This document shows, piece after piece, positions 45,589 to 53,928 of a stretch of 64,000 bases of DNA. The stretch is from the NCBI RefSeq assembly GCF_023336755.1, contig NZ_JALZWP010000009.1:62001-126000 (forward strand), written 5' to 3'. The translations under genes and the position numbers were made by a program. Source of the DNA: Roseinatronobacter domitianus (GTDB lineage Bacteria; Pseudomonadota; Alphaproteobacteria; Rhodobacterales; Rhodobacteraceae). Under the pieces are notes generated by a model. That model was not told the DNA's origin. It was given only the letters and a program-made list of their open reading frames with translations, and did not search any database. Positions within the stretch are counted from its first letter, which is position 1. Each line of letters begins with the position of its first letter.

Positions 45589-45738
45589 TCAGGAACCTGT
45601 GGCAGGTCCGGTAACGATTGTGTCAGCTCCTGGTGCGCCGGGGATTGCCATCGTCAACGTCGAAGAATCACCGAACACGACCAGTGCCGGCTTGTCCCAT
45701 GTTTTCAGGTCGGGGTTAGCCTTCTGACTCTGCTGCAT
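45589..45738 (-). CDS. Lasso-peptide precursor 1 (paeninodin-like)
   Basis: 49 residues from ATG 45738 (MQQSQKANPD), with GGAGG 8 bases upstream; the open frame continues upstream to 45801 but without ribosome-binding support. The leader is 30 residues with Trp14, Pro17, Leu19, Gly23 and penultimate Thr29 (ends STLTM). The predicted core is AIPGAPGADTIVTGPATGS: Ala1 and Asp9 can form the nine-residue macrolactam ring, as in paeninodin (A1-D9), and the C-terminal Ser is the kinase target. It lies 99 bases upstream of precursor 2 on the same strand. Confidence 0.88.
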   Translation of the reverse strand: MQQSQKANPDLKTWDKPALVVFGDSSTLTMAIPGAPGADTIVTGPATGS

Positions 45739-46008
45739 AATTTTGCCTCCAATAAATGCCCCCCAAGAATCAACTCTTGAGTGTTTGCCTGTTTCAAGCA
45801 CCGTGATACATCAAAACGCTGCCGTATCGCAAGCTACGAGCCGGAGTTTAGGCCGAATTTACCCGATTTCCCAAAGCCTGTGCCGTTTGTGCATGCATCA
45901 TCAGCATCCATGGTCAGAGTTCCGCGTTGACCTGACTTGCCCCACCTGTCACAGGCAGGCTACGCTTTTCGGGCCCCATCCCGCAGGACAAGATCCTCTG
46001 CCGTGACC

Positions 46009-47250
46009 ATGCCGCTTGATACACACGCCGATTTCGTACCGGAACGATTCTTGCTGGATCTGTTGTCGGAACGTCTGGCCCAGCCCTGTCCAGCAGTTTC
46101 GGACGCGCATTGGAAGCAAATTGTCACCCTCGCCCGGCAACAGCGGGTTTTGCCTTACCTGGAATCAGCGTTGCACAAAGCCGGGCTTGCATTGCCGCCC
46201 GCACAAGCGATTGCACCCGCGATACGCCGCAAATGGCAGATGCGCGCACTTGCATTGCAAGCAGAAGCCATGCGCGTTCATACCCTGTTGCAGGATGCGG
46301 GCATCGAGCATCTGTTTCTGAAAGGGATCGTGCTGGCGGCGCAGGCCTATCCAAGCCCAACCCTGCGCCCAATGCGCGATCTGGACCTGTTGGTGCGGCC
46401 CAGTGATCTTGCGCGCGCACGGGCGATACTGGCACAGGCAGGCGGCGAATTGCACAGCATGGCGCATAAACCCGCGCATGCGCCGGTCGAGGGTGCAAAA
46501 CATGCGACTCCGGTCTGGTCCCCTCGACAGGTTGTGTCCGTGGAATTGCATGGCCATCTGGCAGAACCATTCCCTGGCCTGAATCTGACAGCATTCGCCC
46601 AATTCGAGCTTACGATATGGGAGCGCGCGACCAGCGTGCAGATCGGTGGCCAGACTTTGCCCTGTCTTGCGCCCGAAGACATGTGCCTGCATCTGGTGAT
46701 GCACGGGCTATACGATCATGAGCTGAATAACGGGCCGGTCTTTGTCATCGACCTGTTGCACCTGCTACGCGCGCACGCGCTGCAAGCGCCAGTCTTGAAA
46801 CAGCGCGCGCGCGATCTGGGCATTGCAGACGGGCTGTCGCTGTCACTGTCGCTGCTGCCGAGCGATCTTGTCGCCGCGCAGGGGCTTAGATCTGACGGCC
46901 CCGGCTTGCCACGGGACATGGCCGCGGCCCTGCTGTTTCAGGATGGCAGATACCGCACGGACCTGCGACTTGCCGCCGATCTGGCAGAGCGCGGCACGTT
47001 TTCCAGTCTGCGGCTGATCCTGACACGCGTTTTCGCGCCGCGGCACACAATGCTGGACCGCTGGCACCGCGAAAACGGGCAAGACACCCCCGCCCCGGCA
47101 ACGCCCATGCTGTGGGTCTGGTTTCTGAACACGCGCCGCCGCCAGATGCGCGCCGCGCAGGGTAAGTCCGACAACGAGGCCGCGCCCTTCCCCGCGACAT
47201 TGCAAGCGCATTTGCTGGACCTGCGCGCCCTGCGCTCCGGGCGCAAATGA
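46009..47250 (+). CDS. Nucleotidyltransferase-family protein of the lasso-peptide locus
   Basis: 413 residues from ATG 46009 (MPLDTHADF). The family pattern FLKGIVLAAQAYPSPTLRPMRDLDLLV (about 104-130) contains the paired Asp residues of the nucleotidyltransferase-like fold (NTP_transf_5 type). Proteins of this type are regularly found in paeninodin-type lasso loci, possibly adding further phosphate or nucleotidyl groups to the peptide; here this is inferred. It overlaps the following glycosyltransferase by 4 bases. The start is uncertain: no good Shine-Dalgarno, and GTG 46003 is also in frame. Confidence 0.8.
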   Translation: MPLDTHADFVPERFLLDLLSERLAQPCPAVSDAHWKQIVTLARQQRVLPYLESALHKAGLALPPAQAIAPAIRRKWQMRALALQAEAMRVHTLLQDAGIEHLFLKGIVLAAQAYPSPTLRPMRDLDLLVRPSDLARARAILAQAGGELHSMAHKPAHAPVEGAKHATPVWSPRQVVSVELHGHLAEPFPGLNLTAFAQFELTIWERATSVQIGGQTLPCLAPEDMCLHLVMHGLYDHELNNGPVFVIDLLHLLRAHALQAPVLKQRARDLGIADGLSLSLSLLPSDLVAAQGLRSDGPGLPRDMAAALLFQDGRYRTDLRLAADLAERGTFSSLRLILTRVFAPRHTMLDRWHRENGQDTPAPATPMLWVWFLNTRRRQMRAAQGKSDNEAAPFPATLQAHLLDLRALRSGRK

Positions 47251-48140
47251 CCGGACGACCGCAACTGACGATCCTGACGGCAAGCTGGAATCGCGCGGGC
47301 CTGTTGTGGCGGCTCCACGGCTCGCTTATGCGCCAACCTGTCACCCAAGGACAGGTGGAATGGCTTGTGGTCGATGATGGCTCTGCCGATGAGACGCAAG
47401 CCGAACTGGCGCGCATGGCCGCGCAGCCCGGCCCGATTGCGCTACGCACCCTATGCCAACCCCATGGTGGCAAGCATCGCGCATTGAACACCGGCTTTGC
47501 CGAGGCGCGGGGCGATTGGATTGCCGTGATCGACAGCGACGACTGGTGCCGCGAAGAGGCGTTGCCAGAGGTGCTGACCCTGCTTGACGACATTGACCAG
47601 CAAGATATCTTTGCCGCCATTTTGCCACTGATCGTGCCCAAGGCCGCGCATCAATTCCGCTTTGGGACACCCGATCGCGCCCTGACCTATGCAGAACGCG
47701 CCAATTTGGAACCCGCCTTCGACAGCACCCTGATCTTTCGCCGGGATACGAAAGGGTTGCGCTTTCCTGAATTCCCCGAAGAGGATTTTCTGGCAGAAGC
47801 CGCGCTGTTGTTCCAACTTGGTTGCACAGGGCGTGTCTGGCTGTCCAACCATGTTCTGGTCGAAGCCGAATACCAGCCCGATGGCCTGTCGGCGCATATT
47901 CTGCGCAAGCGAATGGCCTCTCCGGTGGGGGCCTGCCACGGCTATCAGGTGACGCTTGACTGCCCTTTGCGCCCGGCCCTGAAGCTGCGGGCCTTGGCCA
48001 ATTACGGGCGATTTTGGTGGCATGCCCGGCTACAAGGCAAACACCCACCAGCCCCCACCAGCGTGGGCCAAGTGCTGGCATTGCTGCCGGGGTTGTTGTT
48101 CTGCCTGACAGATATGGCGCAAAGCGCGCGGCGGCGTTAA
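47247..48140 (+). CDS. Family 2 glycosyltransferase
   Basis: 297 residues. The GT-A fold is clear: VVDDGSADET at 41-50 and the metal-binding DSDD at 96-99, plus HGGKHRALNTGF near 73-84. It overlaps the nucleotidyltransferase gene by 4 bases (ATGA), so it is expressed with the lasso locus. Its substrate could be the peptide or a surface sugar. No membrane anchor is visible. Confidence 0.85.
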   Translation: MTGRPQLTILTASWNRAGLLWRLHGSLMRQPVTQGQVEWLVVDDGSADETQAELARMAAQPGPIALRTLCQPHGGKHRALNTGFAEARGDWIAVIDSDDWCREEALPEVLTLLDDIDQQDIFAAILPLIVPKAAHQFRFGTPDRALTYAERANLEPAFDSTLIFRRDTKGLRFPEFPEEDFLAEAALLFQLGCTGRVWLSNHVLVEAEYQPDGLSAHILRKRMASPVGACHGYQVTLDCPLRPALKLRALANYGRFWWHARLQGKHPPAPTSVGQVLALLPGLLFCLTDMAQSARRR

Positions 48141-48146
48141 GTTTGG

Positions 48147-50090
48147 CTACCCTTGCAAAGCGGCATCTACCAGATTGCGGAACTCGGCAAGGCCCGCAGG
48201 TTCGGAGATGCGCGTGGCCGCGCGCCCCGAACGCCCCCGCATCTTGCGTTCTGCCCAGTCAACGACATATGCGGCATCATGCCCGCGCAAGAACGGGTTG
48301 GCGTTGATAACGCCAGCCCCGAACAGCGACATCAGATCGGCAGACGGATCGGCGCTCAGTGCGACATGGGCGCCATCCATGCCCAGAAAATGCGCAAGGT
48401 ATAGCCGCCCGGCGGTAATATCATGCCCCCGTGCACGCAGGTAGCTTTCGCCTTCGCGGGCCAGGTTCAGAACCATTGCGCGCGAAATCTCAGGGTCGGT
48501 GCGCAGCGCCAACAATTCGCTGCGGGACAGGCTGGCGGTCAGATCAGGGCGATAGGTGCGCATCATTCGCAACCATGTGCTAGAGATGAACTGCCCCAAC
48601 CCCGTTGCGGTAGACAAAGGGTTCTTGGCATCGGCCCGCCCAGCGGATTCGACCTGGATGATACGGTTCACCAATTGCTCGACGGCATCGCTGCCAGTTA
48701 TGGTTTGCGCCCCGCCCGCAGGTGCCGAAACCAGGCTGGCTGAAACCGTCGCCATGCTGCCACCCCGACGCTGCCCATAGCAGGCCGGGGCGCGGTCCGG
48801 GCTGGGGCGGTAGACATAGCATTTCAGATCAAGCCCCTCGGCCTGCACCCCGATGAACAACACCTGATCCAGCGCAGACCCGGTGCCCTGTCCATCTGCC
48901 GCCGGGCTGGCCGTGCGCAACAGGTCGAAGCGGTCAACCGGGCGCGCTTGCATGTCCAGCTTGTGGGTTTGCGACAGCAACATGATGATCTGTCCCACCA
49001 GTCCCGGAGACAAGCCATGGCGCAACCCGGCATCATAAAGCGCGTCCATCACGCGCGGGGCGGTCACCATCGGTGGGGCCATGTCCACGGCCTCGCCAAG
49101 ACGCGCAGGCAGGTCTTGCTGAACCCACGGGTCAGAGGCCGGTTGCAACACATCCTGCGCCGGAGCCTCTGTCCCGAAACGCGAGGGCGCATCAGAGCGT
49201 GCCACCGCACCCACATAGCGGTCGCCGTGGTAGAGCGCCATCTGCACGATCTCTGGCGTCGTGCCGCGCAGCCGCAGGGCCAGCAAGCTGCCCTCGGCGG
49301 TGACGCGTCCGCCCAAGTGGCTGCGCGCCGCCTCTGCCGCCGCTTCGGCCTGCTGTTGCGGCAGGTTTTCCAGCCGAAGCAATTCGGCCATGTCGGATGT
49401 ATGACCCACCCGCAGCACCATGTCACGCCACGCGACCACACGCCCGTCAGCCGGGCGCAGGTCCAGTGTGTTGGACCCGTAAAGCAGGCTGTCGGCCTCT
49501 TGCTGGGCAGCGACCCAGGCGCGCGCTTCGGCGACAGACCGGGGCGGGCGTTGCAAAGCCTGACCCGACAGCGGTCGCGCCCGCGCTTGCGCGGCGCGTT
49601 GGCGCTGGCCTTGAAAGATCGCGAAATCCTCTTGGCTGGATGGCAGCGCAACCGCCAACCGCTCGCCCGGTGGCAAAAGCGGACCACGCACAAATAGCAA
49701 CCCACCCTGACCGCGACCGGGGTCCAGCCCATCAGGACGCGGCATAGACTGCGCTTGTGGCGCAACGGCATTTCCAAGAACCAGCAGTATCGGATCACCC
49801 GGCAGGTCCAGACTGGCGCGGGGGCCCTCTATCTCTGGTTCATCCTCTGTCATATCCGGATCGGCGGGCCGCGATAAAGTTTCCGGTTCGAGCAGGTCTG
49901 GTGCAGGTGGTTCTGGCTCTGGGGCCAAGGCGATCTCGGGCGTGAGTTTGGGCAAAAGCAGCCAAACACCCACTCCGCCCAGCGCAAGGATCAGGGCCAG
50001 CATCAGCCCAATCCAGCGCCATTTTCCACCACGACGGCGCCCCTGTGCCCTGCGCCGCGCTTCCTTGAAGCGGGGATCGACCGCGCTCAC
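48147..50090 (-). CDS. Membrane-anchored MepM-like / lytic transglycosylase hybrid
   Basis: 647 residues. A basic N-terminus and one membrane helix (about 26-46) place the rest in the periplasm. After a Pro-rich spacer, the middle (about 240-400) resembles the N-terminal domains of MepM/Csd3-type M23 peptidases (DALYDAGLRHGLSPGLVGQI then PVDRFDLL), but no M23 catalytic domain follows. Instead the end carries an SLT lysozyme-like domain (about 465-600): IIQVESAG (probable catalytic Glu near 481) and GLGQFISSTW. It could cut peptidoglycan for T6SS passage. The caspase-fold gene lies upstream on the same strand with a 15-base gap. Confidence 0.78.
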   Translation of the reverse strand: MSAVDPRFKEARRRAQGRRRGGKWRWIGLMLALILALGGVGVWLLLPKLTPEIALAPEPEPPAPDLLEPETLSRPADPDMTEDEPEIEGPRASLDLPGDPILLVLGNAVAPQAQSMPRPDGLDPGRGQGGLLFVRGPLLPPGERLAVALPSSQEDFAIFQGQRQRAAQARARPLSGQALQRPPRSVAEARAWVAAQQEADSLLYGSNTLDLRPADGRVVAWRDMVLRVGHTSDMAELLRLENLPQQQAEAAAEAARSHLGGRVTAEGSLLALRLRGTTPEIVQMALYHGDRYVGAVARSDAPSRFGTEAPAQDVLQPASDPWVQQDLPARLGEAVDMAPPMVTAPRVMDALYDAGLRHGLSPGLVGQIIMLLSQTHKLDMQARPVDRFDLLRTASPAADGQGTGSALDQVLFIGVQAEGLDLKCYVYRPSPDRAPACYGQRRGGSMATVSASLVSAPAGGAQTITGSDAVEQLVNRIIQVESAGRADAKNPLSTATGLGQFISSTWLRMMRTYRPDLTASLSRSELLALRTDPEISRAMVLNLAREGESYLRARGHDITAGRLYLAHFLGMDGAHVALSADPSADLMSLFGAGVINANPFLRGHDAAYVVDWAERKMRGRSGRAATRISEPAGLAEFRNLVDAALQG

Positions 50091-50105
50091 AACACCACCC
50101 CCATG

Positions 50106-51791
50106 CTACCGGAAACCGCCGCCGAACGAATTCGACAGCGAACGCCCCGACGGGGCGGGCGCTGGCGCGGGTGGTGGTGGCGCAGGTGCAGGGGCTGCCG
50201 GGCGCGGGGTGGTGACGCGCGGGCTGGGCGCAGGTGCGGGAGCACTGGTGCGCACCGGGGCGGCACAAATCTCGCCCTCGGCGGCGCGCACAAGACGCCA
50301 CATCTCGGCGGTGGGGACCGTATCTTCGCCGCTGTCGCCAGTTTCGTTCAGAAAGGCCCGCAAGGCGCTCGCAGACCCGCCGCCCCAATCGCCGTCAATC
50401 CTCATGCGGTAACAGCCCACACGTTGCAGCTCTGTCTGAAGAGCTGTTGCCAGATCCTCCGGGGCATCTTCGGGGGTGGCATCGGTGCCAATTAACCGGC
50501 GCAGAGGTATCTGAGGGGCCGGAGCAGGGGTCAGTGCGGCCAGCCGCGCGATTGGCGCATCCGGGATGAACGGCGCCCGCCCGCCTTGCGCGGCACCGAC
50601 CGAGAGTTGCCGCAGCGGCAAGGCCCGCGCTTGCCCCATGTCCGGGTTGGCTGCACCTGCGTTCGGCAATGCTGCGATAACCATATTCTCGGCTGGGGCC
50701 GGGCTTTGCTGCGCCACGTCCGGCGCTGAGGCGGCTGCTACCGGGTCGTCTTCGATCAGAATGAAATCAAACTGCGGCGCTTCAATCCGAGTGGCCGAAG
50801 CCGCATCTGTCCCATCGGGCGTTGAAGCGGCTACCGGCGATGCCACGTCAGCGGGATCTGGCATTGCGTCTTCCGGCGCAGCCATGGCCAGCAAATCATC
50901 GCGGCTGATGCGCGCGCCCTGCCGTGCCCATGTGCTTAGGAAGAAATCCTGCATGGCGGGTGCCATTTCTGCCACCTGTGCGATTTCCTCGGGGCCGGGC
51001 GTGAAAGGCCGGAAAAAGAACGCGCCCGTCAGCGATGACTGGTCCCAAGGGGTTTGCCGACCCAGCGTTGCGGTTTCGACGGCGTTGCGCACTTCGATCA
51101 TCATTTCCGAGATGGACTGCCCTTCGGTCGCGATATTGTCGAGCAGCGCGCGTGTGAAAGGGCTGTTTTCGCCTGCGCGCCCGTCATAGCTAAGATTGCC
51201 GGGCTGGGTCGAAAAGGCGACGAATGTATCGCGCCCGGTGGCAGGTGCCGCCAGCCCCAGCGACCCGTCCTCGCGCAGGTTCGGCGGCAGCGGGTTATTG
51301 CGGCACGCATCCAGCAGAATGACGGTTTGCCGCCCCGGCGCAGACAGTTGAGAGATGATCGTATCCAGACGCAGCGTTTGCGCCGCGATATCCCCGGCAC
51401 CGGACAAAACCGCATCGACCGGCGCAAGGTAGTTGATCCCGCCAAGCTGAAAACCGTGCCCGGAGTAGTAGAACACCACTTCCGCGTTTTCGCCGGCGCG
51501 CTCGCCAAAATTCTGGATCGTGGTGTCAAAAACGGTATGTGCGCTGTTCAACAGCAAGGTAACTTCGAACCCCTGCGCTTCCAAAGAGTCGGCCATATCA
51601 CGAGCGTCCCGCCCGGCATTGGGAAGGTTTTCCAACGCATCATAGCTTGAGTTTCCGACAACAAGTGCCACGCGGCGTGGCATGTCCGCCGACGTTTGCG
51701 CGACAGCCCCGCTCGTGCCTGCCACGACAAACGCCAGAGCCGCAGCCAAAAAGGCCAGCCGCAGGTTCGCCAGTTTCCCGATAAGACCCAT
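50106..51791 (-). CDS. Secreted caspase-fold (C14) protease with peptidoglycan-binding-like C-terminus
   Basis: 561 residues. A signal sequence or anchor is at about 10-31; the p20-like domain spans about 38-270 with the catalytic dyad in YYSGHG (His112) and LLDACRNNP (Cys163). A long Ala/Pro-rich region (about 300-440) follows, then a C-terminal module (about 455-500, DLATALQTELQRVGCYRMRIDGDWG) that looks like a PG_binding_1 domain, and a Pro-rich tail. Export is the odd feature: this is a periplasmic or surface caspase-like protein placed beside OmpA and tssA. Confidence 0.85.
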   Translation of the reverse strand: MGLIGKLANLRLAFLAAALAFVVAGTSGAVAQTSADMPRRVALVVGNSSYDALENLPNAGRDARDMADSLEAQGFEVTLLLNSAHTVFDTTIQNFGERAGENAEVVFYYSGHGFQLGGINYLAPVDAVLSGAGDIAAQTLRLDTIISQLSAPGRQTVILLDACRNNPLPPNLREDGSLGLAAPATGRDTFVAFSTQPGNLSYDGRAGENSPFTRALLDNIATEGQSISEMMIEVRNAVETATLGRQTPWDQSSLTGAFFFRPFTPGPEEIAQVAEMAPAMQDFFLSTWARQGARISRDDLLAMAAPEDAMPDPADVASPVAASTPDGTDAASATRIEAPQFDFILIEDDPVAAASAPDVAQQSPAPAENMVIAALPNAGAANPDMGQARALPLRQLSVGAAQGGRAPFIPDAPIARLAALTPAPAPQIPLRRLIGTDATPEDAPEDLATALQTELQRVGCYRMRIDGDWGGGSASALRAFLNETGDSGEDTVPTAEMWRLVRAAEGEICAAPVRTSAPAPAPSPRVTTPRPAAPAPAPPPPAPAPAPSGRSLSNSFGGGFR

Positions 51792-51796
51792 AATCC

Positions 51797-51812
51797 TTCA
51801 AAGACCTTTGAA
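51797..51812. promoter_or_regulatory. Perfect inverted repeat at the caspase gene start
   Basis: TTCAAAG-AC-CTTTGAA, 7-base arms, ends 5 bases before the caspase-like gene start and abuts its ribosome-binding region. It resembles the TCAAA...TTTGA core of the palindrome before tssB (spacing 4 versus 3). It could be an operator or an RNA element that masks the ribosome-binding site. Confidence 0.45.
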
Positions 51813-52035
51813 TGCGAAATTAAATCGTTGGAAATACTAGCGCGAAACCGTCACGCAGGCGAGTCTTGCGCCAGCTTTTCGTGCAACTTGATGGGGATGC
51901 TGCCTCCGCTCGCCGACTGTGGCACCGGTGCTGCACAAAAGCGCGGCGCATGGCGGGCGTGACAGAAGGTTTGTCCGATGGCGCGCAGGCTGGTATGATG
52001 AGAAAAAGTCATTCTACGCATAAAGGGATAGTTCT

Positions 52036-52566
52036 ATGTATGCCAATCGTTTCAAGGCCATGGCAGGCGGTGTTCTACTATCGGCCTTCGTTTCTGCTCC
52101 TTTCGGCGTGTTGGCCGAAGGGACACCCTATTCGCAGGAACAGATCGTGCAGGCGCTGATCGCTTCTGTGGATCTGGGCGCGGCACGGGCCGTGTGTATT
52201 GGAACCAAAGCCGATTGCGCAGAGCCATCGCAGGGTCTGGATATGCGGGTTGGGTTCGATTTCGATTCGGACGTGCTGGACCCTTCCGCACAAGACGCTC
52301 TGAAGATTTTCGCCGCCGCGTTGCGCGACCCGCGACTGGATCAGGCGGTTTTCAAGGTCGAAGGGCATACCGACGCGATCGGCTCCGAAATCTATAACCT
52401 TGATTTGTCAGAGCGGCGTGCGCGTGCCGTGCATGACTTCCTGCTGGAGCAGGGTCTACCGCAGGCGCGTCTTGACGCGGTGGGGCTTGGCCAATCGACG
52501 CCGCGCGTGGCGGACCCGCGCGATGCCGCGAACCGGCGTGTCGAACTTCATGCCGTGCTGCGCTGA
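52036..52566 (+). CDS. OmpA-family peptidoglycan-binding protein
   Basis: 176 residues with a signal peptide (cleavage near LA-EG, residue 28). The OmpA/MotB domain covers about 70-176, with FKVEGHTDAIGS near 111-122 and the NRRVELHAVL end. No beta-barrel or lipobox. It precedes tssA by 32 bases and is divergent from the caspase-like gene. It probably fixes a periplasmic part of the T6SS or of the neighbouring envelope proteins to the cell wall. Confidence 0.85.
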   Translation: MYANRFKAMAGGVLLSAFVSAPFGVLAEGTPYSQEQIVQALIASVDLGAARAVCIGTKADCAEPSQGLDMRVGFDFDSDVLDPSAQDALKIFAAALRDPRLDQAVFKVEGHTDAIGSEIYNLDLSERRARAVHDFLLEQGLPQARLDAVGLGQSTPRVADPRDAANRRVELHAVLR

Positions 52567-52598
52567 ATGTCCCGGCCTACCCCGGTGACGGCCCGTCG

Positions 52599-53909
52599 AT
52601 GACCCTTCCCGATTTCACTCAGCCCCTGAGCGCCGATGCGCCTTGCGGCCCCGACCTGCTGATGGATGGCGATACCGCCTTCGATGATTACGATCTGGAT
52701 GCGTCCGAACGCTTGCCGGACAAGTTTTTCAACGCCGAGGGTAAGGCGCTTGTGGACCCGGCGTCGATCCGGGTTCAGGACGAACTGACCAAAGCCGCCA
52801 ATTTGCTATCGCGCGCCTATGATCTTCGGGTGCTGGCCGCGCTGGCGCAGTATTGCGCCCTTGCACGCAACCTGTCGGTTCTGACCGATGTGTTCGAAGC
52901 GACGGCAATTTTGCTCGAAACACATGGCAAACACGTTCATCCACAGATGGACGGAGAGATTGTTGTGCGTCAGAACACGTTGGAATTGCTGGCAAACAAG
53001 CCGACACTCGTGATGCCGCTGGAATTTATGCCAATGGCAGAGGACAGGCGGCTGCGCGCGCTGACATGGCGCAAATACGCGGTTGCGATGGATCTGCGCC
53101 GCGCGATGGCCGAAGACGGGCAGACGGTCGATGCCGAAAGCCTGCTGGCCGCTCTGCGGTCGGCAGAGAATGGCGAGCAGGTCAGCGCAAGCCATGCGCT
53201 GCTGAAACGTCTGGATACTGCCGCCCAGACCATTCAGAATCTCTGCCTGATAGATGAGGACATGCCCTTCAGGCCCGATCTTGACCCGCTGCGCGGGCAG
53301 GTTGGCGACATGCTGCGGCTGCTGGAGCAAGCCCGACCGGACCTTGCCGGGGGCGTGGTCGAGGACACGGCCGATGATGCAGGCAGCCCACAGGACATGC
53401 CGACACATTCAGGGGCCGGTCCGACACCGCATGAGGCCGCGCCCGCACCGGCAGGCTCGATTGGCTCGCTCATGCAGGCCCGTCGTGCGTTAGATGCGCT
53501 GGACGCCTATTTCAGCGTGCACGAACCGTCCTCGCCCAGCTTTCTTCTGGTGCGTCAGGCACGCGAACTGGTTGGCCGCCCATTGGTCGAGGCGCTGGAA
53601 CTGCTGGTGCCGGAACGCTTTGAATCTGCGCGAATAGATTTCAGCCGCGACATGGGCTTTGTGCTGACCATGGACCGGATGCGCGCCCTGTCAGAGCTGG
53701 ACCGCAACGACAGCACCGAAGATGAGAGTGACCTGCCGGTGGTGGCCACGCGTGCGGAAGCTGCCAGCATGATGAGCGCGCTTGAACGCTATTTCACCAC
53801 AACCGAGCCATCCAGCCCAGTGCCATTGTTGATGACACGTGCGCGCGGTTATCTGAACCAGAGCTTCTCGGCGATCCTTGCGGAACTTTTCCCGCCAGAG
53901 GACGATTGA
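52599..53909 (+). CDS. tssA: T6SS cap/initiation protein TssA
   Basis: 436 residues. The N-terminal ImpA_N-type domain (about 5-125) has PLSADAPCGPDLLMDGDTAFDDYD and the LRVLAALAQYCALARNLSVL helix; the C-terminal half has two repeated YF-x-x-xEPSSP blocks (about 300 and 400) followed by helices. TssA recruits and caps the growing tube and sheath. The C-terminal EPSSP-VPLLM-RA pattern is that of the long ImpA-type TssA. It is 30 kb from the other core T6SS genes. Confidence 0.93.
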   Translation: MTLPDFTQPLSADAPCGPDLLMDGDTAFDDYDLDASERLPDKFFNAEGKALVDPASIRVQDELTKAANLLSRAYDLRVLAALAQYCALARNLSVLTDVFEATAILLETHGKHVHPQMDGEIVVRQNTLELLANKPTLVMPLEFMPMAEDRRLRALTWRKYAVAMDLRRAMAEDGQTVDAESLLAALRSAENGEQVSASHALLKRLDTAAQTIQNLCLIDEDMPFRPDLDPLRGQVGDMLRLLEQARPDLAGGVVEDTADDAGSPQDMPTHSGAGPTPHEAAPAPAGSIGSLMQARRALDALDAYFSVHEPSSPSFLLVRQARELVGRPLVEALELLVPERFESARIDFSRDMGFVLTMDRMRALSELDRNDSTEDESDLPVVATRAEAASMMSALERYFTTTEPSSPVPLLMTRARGYLNQSFSAILAELFPPEDD

Positions 53910-53928
53910 TCGCGGCGGTCCCTTGGGG

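Noticed and set aside
45365-45780. Plus-strand open frames in the lasso precursor region
   Set aside because: They overlap the two precursor genes on the opposite strand, have no ribosome-binding site and no family features.
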